Positions 55,446 to 64,000 of a stretch of 64,000 nt of DNA are shown in pieces (positions within the stretch are counted from its first letter, which is position 1; the number at the start of each line of letters is the position of its first letter). The notes beneath the pieces are model-generated. The model did not search any database. It had not been told where the DNA came from and saw only the letters and a list, made by a program, of their open reading frames with translations. The stretch comes from Gnetum montanum (Eukaryota > Streptophyta > Gnetopsida > Gnetales > Gnetaceae). Both the position numbers and the translations under genes were made by a program. The stretch lies in the NCBI GenBank assembly GCA_015680685.1, contig MNCI01002303.1, positions 288,751 to 352,750 of the forward strand, written 5' to 3'.

Positions 55446-57029
55446 AAAAGTATCTTCAAGAGCATTTTGTAGTTGTTTTCATAACTCTTTCATAGTCAAA
55501 GATGTAGCAAAATTATTCTTTTTGAAGAATACTATTATTGATTTTAGTGCACGATGTCTTATTATCATGTTGTAAATGTGATATCAATATGATTGAATAA
55601 AGAATTAAGTAATATAGATTATCAAAACTATCATAAACTTAGAAATGAAAATCTAAAACTTGTTGTACTCTTATCATTTATGATGATTAAATCTACCATC
55701 CTTATATTGGATTAGATGCTTTGTATATTCATACAGCTTGATGTCTTTAGCTCTTCTTGTAAGGAAGTCACATTCACCACATGGAAACAATGTAGGAAAA
55801 TACATTGAAAGCATATTGATTGTGTTGAATTCACTTATTATACTTAAATTATTTATGGTGAACAAATCTAACTTCCTTCACTCTTCTTGTATAGAAGTCA
55901 CATTTAACACATGGAATTAATGTAGGAAATGACATTGGAAGCATATTGATTGTGTTGAATTCCTTTATTGGGAAATCTAATAATGAAGGCCAATTGTGTA
56001 GTATTTGAATGTTCTATATTCAAATTATGTAATCATGCTTTGATTAAATTGAGCTATTTTCCTAACATCAATGGTCAAAATGCAACCAATGATGTATGTT
56101 CATCAACAAGTTATTCTTCACCTTTATCTAAGTCAATCACTGAGCCATCAACTTGTAGCCTTACATTTCCATCCTCTTTAGATAATGGAATGTAAGGGAT
56201 CTTTTTGAAGATATTGACATCCCCATCTTTGGTAATCTCATCTAAGGCATGCATATCAATTTCAACATCATGATAGTAATGATCATTTTCTACTTTATAT
56301 TTTAAAGCTTCATATACATTTTTTATTTACGAAGAAGTAATAAATTCCCCTTTAATCTATTCTTCTTAATATAAGTAGTTGAATCTTATGGATCCTCAGA
56401 GAAAGTCTTTTTGCAATTTTAGATACATCTTGTTAAAAACTAATGGTATGTCCTTAATACTTAAATTGACCTCCTACAACATGCATAACTTGTAATACAA
56501 AATTAATTCTTGCTATAAGAATTTCCTCAATTAGGATAGTTGAAATAAAACTAACAATTGTAGTTGTAGATCTATATCATTATTTTCAAAGAAGTATTCA
56601 ATTTCTTCCCCAGATTCATTTAATATTCATGTTGTCTTTTCTCTCTTGCATTTATTACACATCAAACCTGACCTTCCATTTTTCATTCTATGGGAAAAAT
56701 ATTCCCCATATTATAAGAGTGGCAATTTCCAAGTTGCCATTTAATGTGGCTTCATGCTGATACTTAAAAGTGATTTTGTAGTTTCATAAATGCAATCTCC
56801 ATCCCAAGGTCTCTCTAGCTTTTATCAAATGCTATTAAACTTGTCTAAATTTCTGCCAATCTCTTTTGTAATGGGTCAATTGGTTGGTGGGTGGTAGTTC
56901 CCCAGATTGAGTTTCTCCCTATCATGAAAAGTTATTTATGTGGCTAGTTCCTACAGTTCCATCCCCAGTGTTCTAAGTTTCCATAGTTTTATTTTTGTGA
57001 CTTAATGTGGTTTATGTATTCAACACTTC
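55446..57029 (-). pseudogene. Helitron protein relic, N-terminal block
   Basis: The best part is an open frame at 55674-55865 with YFPTLFPCGECDFLTRRAKD and YTKHLIQYKDGRFNHHK, the Helitron_like_N type. Downstream (towards 55446) the frame ends in ALEDTF and resumes at 19485 with IDKSIRFGT when one copy of the 5-bp duplication is removed. This shows that both blocks once formed one protein. Upstream (56000-57000) the reading is badly decayed; CNKCKRKK near 56650 may be a zinc motif. The right end is cut by element H. Confidence 0.75.
55751..55965 (-). repeat. Two tandem copies, period 130 bp, in the Helitron N-terminal region
   Basis: CTCTTCTTGTA...GATTGTGTTGAATTC occurs at 55751-55832 and 55881-55962 with modest divergence. 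130 is not a multiple of three, so the duplication shifts the frame and must postdate coding function. Confidence 0.8.
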
Positions 57030-57954
57030 TAATGAGTGGCTAGGTACCCCTACGCCCAACCATACGAATCACGGGCGTTCACACGCGACTCGGTTGAATT
57101 CCATAGACTATAAGCACTTTGCATGCACTAGACCCTAACCAACAAAACATTGGATTAGAATGGTTGTTGTCTTCCCAATCTCACTTGTGATGTTCTAATA
57201 GCGATGGTTAAGTGAGATTGAGGCAACTGATTTTTATGGCTTTTTACTTTATCTTTTGGCGTCTAATTAAGGTATGGAAAATAAGGAATGAAATATTATC
57301 TAATCTATAATTATCCTAATCTGTATCTTAACTATTCCTAGCATAAGTATCTAATCCCATCTTCCGAGCACGTTCTTAGCATTTCCTAACCACTACTGGG
57401 TTACCAGATGTTAAGCATCACTGGGTCACCAAGTGTTGGATTTACATTCGAGATGGTCATACTTATGGTTTCTATGAACTGTAAATGAGCGATACTGATT
57501 AAACTAATAATAACAAAAACTTAAGTAATTATCAAAGCATAGAAACATTAAACTATTAAATGCATTAAATGACTAAGTCCAAATGCTGCAAGAAATGCTT
57601 GAAAGCTCGTCTTTATTGTCGTTCACGCCAATGGGCTCAAATACATCAACACTTGAATAAAAAGTCGAACACCTTCTTTACAACTACTACAGGCACTTGG
57701 AAAATATTCTAACTCTCATGGGAACAAACTGTAAGAGCTTTGCTACAACTGACAAAAAAGGTACCTCAGTGAGGCGGAAGACCCTCTTATTTATAGGTCA
57801 AAATAGGTGCTGCGTAAACGAGGCCATGTCAATGCATGGAAGGATGCGTGAACGGGGCCACATCGATGCATGGAAGGATGCATCGACGCAACCGCGTATA
57901 CGGGGTCCCGTATACACGGCCTAGTAAACACATAAACCAATTGACACTTCATCA
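57030..57954 (-). repeat. 3' LTR of element H
   Basis: 925 bp from TAATGAGTGGCTAGG (TG changed to TA) to ACACTTCATCA. On the minus strand, U3 (57810-57930) has GCATCGACG / GATGCATGG / GTATACGGG units, a further variant of the motif, then CCTATAAATAAG (57785-57796) and AATAAAGACG (about 57610-57620). Confidence 0.85.
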
Positions 57955-58177
57955 TACCTCCACAACTGAGTAAAAACTCATCCTCAAGTTACTCTACAAT
58001 TTGGAAGGTATGGACTTTTATTTACAACACACATGACACAACATCAATTTTACTAAGTGCCTGAGTGTACAAAGAAGAAAAATTTACAAAAATGGTGGTG
58101 TTCAGAGAAAAAATTGAACACCTTGCTAGTCCTAGAGTCTCTGCCATGTAGAAGGATGCAAAAATTACTAGAGAAGA
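57955..58177 (-). promoter_or_regulatory. 3' polypurine tract and 3' untranslated region of element H
   Basis: Minus strand CTCAGTTGTGGAGGTA (57955-57970) abuts the LTR. The remaining bases up to ORF3 are noncoding (TGAGTAAAAACTCATCC is shared with A, E and G). Confidence 0.72.
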
Positions 58178-61027
58178 TCACACCGTCCTTGGGGGAGGTG
58201 GTTCCGATGGACCTTTGCCAGCCTCTGGCTCATGCGGTGGTAGTGGCATGAATGGTGGTTGTCCCACAGCAACTGCAACTTCTGGAGGTAGCTGGAAAGC
58301 CTCCAAGAGGATCCACATTTTTTTCTCTTTGCTTCTGGGATTGTTCACTATCTAGGCAAATTCACCAATGTGTGCTAGAACTAGAACCTCCTAAGGGCAT
58401 GGCAGTGTTGGGAAGAGTTCTTTCAAGTTGACGAACCAGGCTGCGAACTGTTTCCGTTCGATGTCGAACGCTCGAATTGATGTCTGCAGCTGCTGGTGGT
58501 CATTCATCTGATAGGCCAAGTTCTCTGTGCCTGCATGTTGTCCTTCAAAACTCATGCAGAGAACCTCGAGTTCCTTGTTTTTTGTTTCCAATTTTTGCTT
58601 TATTGCCTTATGCGCTTGGAACTCACCCTCGTATAAAGAATATGAGGCAGCCACTTGTTTCTCCAAATCGAACTACGGTCTCTCAGCTGTAAGCATAGCC
58701 AGGTTTGCATAACGAAGGTTGGCAAGCTCCATATATTTTGTCATCTCCTCAATCTACAGCTCTTTAAGGCAGATTTTAGCTTGATTGTAGGCATTCAACC
58801 CATCAAAGATAGGTTGCTATACCTCACCTCCCTCTCGTAGCCACTGGAGTGCTTGGTTCATTTTAGCCTTTGCGACTTGAATCTATTTTTCATTTACTTT
58901 CTTCTGCAATCCCACTTGGTCCCTGTAATGATTCTTGACTTTTTCAAATTTCAAGGTCTCGTTCTTCCAAGCGGCGATTTCAATGGCTAATTTCTATCGC
59001 AATGCTCGAACCTCCTCCATGGACAAATTTCGGTTCTCAGTAGCTAACCTTCTCATGTCTGCATTCACCCTGGCTAGCTCTTCCTACCATTGGTGAATAA
59101 AATTCTTCATGTGCTCATTTTCAACACCAACATTACACAGGTGATGAACCTCTACGGTCAACCTGACGTTCTCCTGGTGAACTTCTATCAAGTCCTTTTC
59201 TAAATAATATGTCTAAGCGTCTGCCAAGGACTTATCCAAGATCGTCGACTCTCGCTCATCCTCAACTATCTAAAGTTTAACCTGAAGCTATTAAAAAGCT
59301 TCATCTCTAGTGAGCTCATGGTTGAGAAGAGCTAGATCGACAAGTTCATCTCTTAACTTGGCGACTTCTGTTGCCAAGCATTAACAAGTGGCTTGAGCAG
59401 CTTCAAGTTGCCCTTCTAAAATGAGGCTCTTCCCTCTTACCAAAAGCAGCTCCAACTGGGTTGCAGTGATGTTGTCCAGAAGGTCAAAGACATCTAGAAG
59501 CGGTTACCCGAATCCCACCAGTCAGTCCAATAGTTCTTCATGTTGTGCGACATCAATTCTGCTATGTAAAGTTCTGGTGGATGCCTATACATCTTGAAGC
59601 CCATGTACATCTAGTATAGGCACCACCGGTGGGTTGAGAGCTGTAGTAATTGTATCAACAACCACTTAGGCCACAATCTCCTATCCTTGGTGCTACATCA
59701 CTAGGATTGTCACCCCCTAGCCATCCTCCAAGCATACCGAGAAGGTAGTGACATTCCCTAAAATTTCATGGAATAGCTGTTGTGTTGATACTATTACCTC
59801 TTGAACGCTAGGGTCTGTCCTTGCTGGCACTTGCATTTGGGTGGTAGAGAACATCGGCCCTCCTCTTCCTAGCAAGCTGACTAATCGAGCCACCTACTCT
59901 AGGTGGCTCATTATAGGGTGATAAACCGAAGGGTCTTCTCCTCCACCTATCCTGCCAGATTGCTCTTGTTGGCTCAAGAGCGATTGTTAGATTTTGTAGA
60001 TGTGTTTTGCAATAGTTTGCAAACTTGACCTTGTTGTTTGTGCAGGTGGTGGAGGTGGTTGCTGCTCTTCCTCCGTCTATGTAGTGGCAAGAGTCCTATC
60101 CTTCATCATTTCACGCCATGAGGCAATCGGGACATGTCGGATTGTATCATTGGTGTAGCGTGCTATCCCTACCCATTTGCACAATTTTCTGATTAGGCAA
60201 GGGAAGGGGAGAGCTCGTCTTCCACGTTCACTTTTGGCAAACCTCTTCTCAATTTTCAAGAATAATAGCTATGGAAGACTCATTGGAAACTTCCCACTTA
60301 GAGCAACACATGCACAAGCAGAGAAGGCCATGATTTTACTAGGTCTTACCGTTGGATTTAGATGGTAAGACACAATCTTTGAATACACCCTCTCCGTAGT
60401 GGTTAGAGAGCTGAACTCCTTGCAGTCTACCCCATAGCACTACCTGATCCACCCCCCTTTCACCTCAGGGTCTGCTTGTTTTGGGATCTCCACCATATCT
60501 ACTCTAGTCTCTGGTAACCCCAGATCTTGCACTATTACCTCTGCAAAGTAAGAGACATAGATGTCTTTAATCCTTACTCTGGACCCCAGTTGTCGATTCG
60601 TCCATAAGAGATAGGTCTCTCCTATGTACCATTCACCACTGGTTGTGATAATTGGCCACATAGGAGAGTTTTGTAGTTGAAGCCTCACATCTTCTGTTGC
60701 ATTCTTGAGAAATGGTCCAAAGTTTAGCTCTTGTAGGATCATCCGCTGCACTTCTCATGGCTTGATAGCATCGAGACATGCTTAGGTCAAGATGACCTCA
60801 AGCCATGGTGCTATCCCTAGAGTTTCATCCCCTTGCGATTGCTTGCTGGGAATCTTCTCTTCGGGAANGTGACCTCAAGCCATGGTGCTATCCCTAGAGT
60901 TTCATCCCCTTGTGATTGCTCACTNATGCTCTGGTTGCTGCTCAACTCGTCCCCTTCCTATTCATGGACGCTTGTCCCTAGGTTGGGATGGTCCTTCATC
61001 CCTTGGATGCCTTGGTTTACATGCCAT
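58178..61027 (-). pseudogene. ORF3 of element H
   Basis: About 950 codons from ATG at 61027 (MACKPRHPRDEGPSQP), directly after TGATTGCAG, to TGA at 58178-58180 (tail PSEPPPPRTV). N-terminal: 60440-60751 open (MILQELNFGPFLKNATEDV, SPMWPI, GEWYIGETYLLW, YFAEVIVQDLGLPETRVDM) and 60077-60259 open (RALPFPCLIRKLCKWVGIARY), then a Pro run (QQPPPPP), then the coiled coil (for example 58391-58666, YSLYEGEFQAHKAIKQKLET). Two Ns and a duplicated segment disturb 60790-60925. It aligns with ORF3 of the F array from end to end, including the conserved tail. Confidence 0.72.
60790..60925. repeat. Direct 56-bp duplication bounded by Ns
   Basis: The 56 bases between the Ns at 60868 and 60925 repeat 60790-60845 with about three differences. 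This could be an unmerged allele or contig end. Confidence 0.75.
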
Positions 61028-61290
61028 CTGCAATCAAACATAACCACCCACTAGATTGTGCATAAGTAGCTCAAGATGGTCCTTATACACTTTCTCAGTT
61101 CGACTAAGTTATGTTGTTGGCCCAAGCATCCCATTAAGTTCCTCAGGGTGTTAATTTATGGGTTAGAGCCAAAAACAACAAGGGATGAATTGGAGTTTAA
61201 ACAGTTTTTTTTGTTTCTTCCCTTAGAGATGCAAAGTCTTAATCAATTAACTAATTAATTAATTAATNCCGAAACACGTCTGAGGACAAA
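61028..61290 (-). other. Region in front of ORF3 in element H, with a gap
   Basis: The TGATTGCAG acceptor-like end before the ORF3 start is present. The expected donor near 61250 falls in a TTAATTAA-rich run that ends at an N (61268), so the intron and the promoter module cannot be judged. No GATATCGCG- or CATCGATG-like cluster with a TATA box is visible nearby. Confidence 0.4.
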
Positions 61291-62725
61291 AGGAAGGGAA
61301 ATCATGCTAGAAAAAGAGTCATGGGTAGGAGAACGTGGTGAGAAAGGACTCTATAGGAAAGGAATCGAGCGATGGATAACATGGAAACCAGCAAATCAAC
61401 AAATCAAGAGGATGGGAGACTAACAAACGACACCAATAATGTGCAAGCAGGTCCTCCCCATAGCAGGCGGTAGCCTTCGTAGCCCTTGCATATCCCCAAC
61501 ACCGGGGTCCATGGGCCCCAAGGCTAAGGAATGGTGATCGCACATTAATACACCCATCCATGAGAACCTGCCCAGGTGGAGAAGTTCAAAGGAATCACGA
61601 CCCATGATCACAACATAAAACCGACAGTGAGGTGAGTTATGAGGAGAAGTGGATGAAGAGAGAGGAGTGAGGTGTGGGATTCTAATTTTCAGTCACATGA
61701 AGCCCCATGTGAAGTTGTGTTTAAGTGACCCAATAGGACCTATCCCAAGTTCAAACCCAAAACCATCCATATCCAGTGACATCGCAGCAACATACGAAGA
61801 CCCAACCACCCCCCAAGTGGACAGGAATGCACCCACAGAGAACCACCACTCCAACAGATAGGAGAGGACAGAAGTGAAATGGGACCAAGTTAGAGGGGAT
61901 GAAGGAAGTCCCATAACTAGTGCTTATGACCCGTGAGAGGTAGTCGAAGGGGTCTACTTTGAATTCCAAAATGGTTAAGATTTTCTTCTTGTGTTTTCTT
62001 TTATTGGTGGGAACCACACCATGAAAAGACCCATGCTTGGATGCATGCATTCGACCAAGGGGTGTGTTTTGAATCCTCAAGTTTTGTTGTTTATTTGTTT
62101 TTTTTATGAGGACCATACCATGCAAGGTCAAACTACCACGGAGCTTCCATGTAGAGAAGAACATGGAGTGGGAAAAATTTATAAGGGCACTTCCCTTACG
62201 GGGTAGAAGAGGACGATGAATGTTGCATTCCCCTTGAAGTCACACCCGATTCAAACCATTGGGTCATCCTGAGTCTAAGAACTACACCAGTCACACATTA
62301 ATTATAATGTTTTTAAGTGAAACGGGGTTGCATGTTTCCAAGAGTTGGAAAACCATGGAGTGGATGAATGGGTGAATGACATGGACTCACTGCCGATATT
62401 ATGAGGTGAAAGTAGATGCAAAAATCAAGAACTATGTGAGGACATGAGCGAGGTAAAATAAGTGGTTATTTTCAGTGACCCATCGCAACGAAAATCATCC
62501 ACGCCAAACCTAATGACAATAAGATAGCTAATTAGCGATCACGTGAAAATAAAACACACACATACGTATAAGCGAACAACAACAAAGAAATGGAAAAATA
62601 CTTAAAGAAAGGAAAAATTAGCAAGATTTGGTAAACATATGAACGATGTTGAAAAACAAAAAAGTGTAAAACAAAAATGTCAAAAACAGTGAGGGGTGTA
62701 GTAGAATGGGTTAGCATCGAGAACG
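61291..62725 (-). other. Conserved noncoding zone of element H
   Basis: About 1.4 kb. Shared blocks: GTGCAAGCAGGTCCTCCCC (61441-61459) and CCCCTTGAAGTCACACCC (62230-62247). A pair of TTTGAATTCC / TTTTGAATCC segments (about 61950 and 62070), each near ACCA(C/T)ACCATG, matches the tandem pair of F copy 1. Frames here are short and unrelated to known proteins. Confidence 0.6.
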
Positions 62726-64000
62726 GTCTCCGCCACAACTGGGTGGAAAGGAGGAGATGAGAAAAATGGAGCGAGGTTGGCCTGGTGATGATGAGGTGGT
62801 AGCACTGGTGAGGTGAAGCTCATGGAAAGGTTTCAGTTGTTGTCGGTTGACCAATGGCATTCTTGTGGGGTCCTTAGGTTTGTGGATAAGCAAGGCCCCA
62901 GATGGAAAGGTTTCGGAGACAATGTAAGGTCCCTCCCATAGTGTTTGAAACTTGGTCAGTTGGGATACATGTGTGGGGTTCCAATACAACACCTTGTCTC
63001 CACATCTGAATGTGACCTTCCGAATCCTAAGATCATGTCATTTTTTTTTGTAGGCCTTGTGGATCTCATTTGAAGACAGGGCCACTAATCAATTCTCATC
63101 TAGCACAGTCAAGTTGATAAGTCGTTCACGCTGTGCTAGCGGCAAGTCAAGACCTAAGTCACTGGTTGTGGATAGTGTGCGAAGTTCTGCCTGGATTGGA
63201 AGTTTTGGTAACTTTTTATACACTAACTCATAGGGAAAGTACCCTATAGGGAGTTTCCAGGTGGAGCGATAGGCCCATAGGACATCGTTAAGTTTGGTGC
63301 TCCAATCCCTCCTGTATTTGCTGATGGTTCGTGTGAGGATCTTGGTGATCTCCCTATTGATGAATTCGGCCTGCCCATTGGCTTGGGGGTGATAGGGTGT
63401 TGTGAATTTATGGATGACCCCCAAGTGTTGCATGAGTTTCCGAAAGGTGACACCCGTGAAATGAGTCCCATTGTCCGAGATGAGTGCACATGGCACTCCA
63501 AACTTGTTGACAATTTGCTGTGGGACAAATCATGCGGTAGTGTTGGAAGAATAGTTGATGACAGCAACTGCCTCAACCCACTTTGTACAGTAGTCCATAG
63601 CTATGATGATATATGTCTTTCCGTTGGATAGGGGTGTGATGGATCCCATGAAGTCAATGCCCCAAATGTCAAAGGGCTCCAGTGGTTGGATCCACTGTTG
63701 AGGTCCCTCCATCCGTGTAGTCATCCCATCATCCTTTTGGCATCATTCATAGGATTGGGCGAATCATTGTGTGTCCCTGAAAATTGTAGGCCAGTAATAC
63801 CTTGCAAGCAAGATTTTAATGGATGTGTGGCATCAAGCATAGTGGCCCCCACAAGGGCCCTCGTGAGCATCTTGGAGGACGCGTAATGTATCTATTGGCA
63901 CATTTTGACCATTTCATGGAATAGGTTGGCATGATAAAATTAATTAAAGGTTTTTACAATTTTCAGTACTCTCTTATTGTTAGTTGGAGAAGTGGCAAGA
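62711..64000 (-). pseudogene. Integrase of element H (5' part of pol outside the window)
   Basis: Core motifs from the N-terminal side: MEGPQQWIQPLEPFDIWGIDFMG (first Asp; 63530-63724), LISDNGTHFTG (second Asp) and ANGQAEFINREI (Glu) in the 135-codon open part 63089-63496, with a full AYRSTWKLPIGYFPYELVY block. The C-terminal part (62711-62992, VLYWNPTHVSQ, FQTLWEGPYIV) ends with a Ser-rich tail. All three catalytic residues are kept, while both F copies have stops in this stretch. Three stops remain (after NTTA, at DEN, and in the zinc finger), so it is a relic, but a younger one. No chromodomain. Confidence 0.85.
62726..62743 (-). promoter_or_regulatory. Polypurine-like tract at the end of pol (H)
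   Basis: Plus strand GTCTCCGCCACAACTGGG. It overlaps the last codons of integrase (SCGGDRSRC) and is more diverged than the others. Confidence 0.5.

Larger units (their letters stand above)
57030..64000 (-). mobile_element. Element H: pol-bearing LTR element with ORF3, 5' part outside the window
   Basis: From left to right, against the direction of transcription: 3' LTR (57030-57954), polypurine tract, ORF3 (58178-61027), noncoding zone, tract (62726), integrase to the window edge. RT, gag and the 5' LTR should lie beyond 64000. ACTTC (57025-57029) would be one copy of its target duplication. The integrase core is the best preserved in the window. Confidence 0.85.

Overview
The window is plant nuclear DNA made almost entirely of nested transposable elements; I see no host gene, tRNA, rRNA or CRISPR. 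The DNA is AT-rich. Coding remnants carry many stops. Ty3/Gypsy elements with an Asp-tRNA-like primer site, Athila-like RT/RNase H and a Helitron with a Pif1 helicase point to repeat-rich, probably heterochromatic DNA of a seed plant. The species cannot be named from this.

I use letters for the elements. The oldest layer is a minus-strand Helitron relic, now in two blocks (17066-19490 and 55446-57029). Three retroelements have cut it. Element C (minus; 6314-8195 plus 15261-17065) sits in the helicase domain and itself hosts B (1-about 6313) and A (8196-15260, target duplication CTAAC). A plus-strand array F (19491-55445) has three LTRs and two internal regions; it is flanked by AGAAG/AAAAG and hosts E (21497-30176, duplication GGTTC) and G (46533-55143). 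Element H (57030 to beyond 64000, minus) starts in the N-terminal part of the Helitron.

All seven retroelements look like one super-family: LTRs begin or end at TGATGAGTGGCGAGG-like sequence, the primer site resembles the 3' end of tRNA-Asp, and a polypurine tract contains CAGTCATGGGGG. They fall into three coding types: RT-RNase H-integrase copies (F array, H); gag-protease copies without RT/integrase (A, B); and gag-only copies whose gag has a Pro/Ser/His-rich tail (E, G). All share a 1.4-1.55 kb noncoding zone after the last gag/pol frame. F (twice), E, G and H also carry a large post-pol frame (ORF3, about 920-950 codons) with a globular N-terminal part and a long coiled coil; B probably carries one beyond the left edge.

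The most interesting signal is around ORF3. It has its own promoter-like module: a TATA box preceded by the same short palindromic motif that fills the U3 of that family's own LTRs (GATATCGCG in E/G, CATCGATGAGGCC in F, CATCATAGATG-like in B). In four copies a predicted 225-233 bp intron lies between this module and ORF3, with its 3' splice site directly against the ORF3 start codon. This looks like a self-contained, spliced, separately transcribed gene inside a retroelement.

Several single-N positions lie next to direct or inverted copies of adjoining sequence and look like assembly joins.
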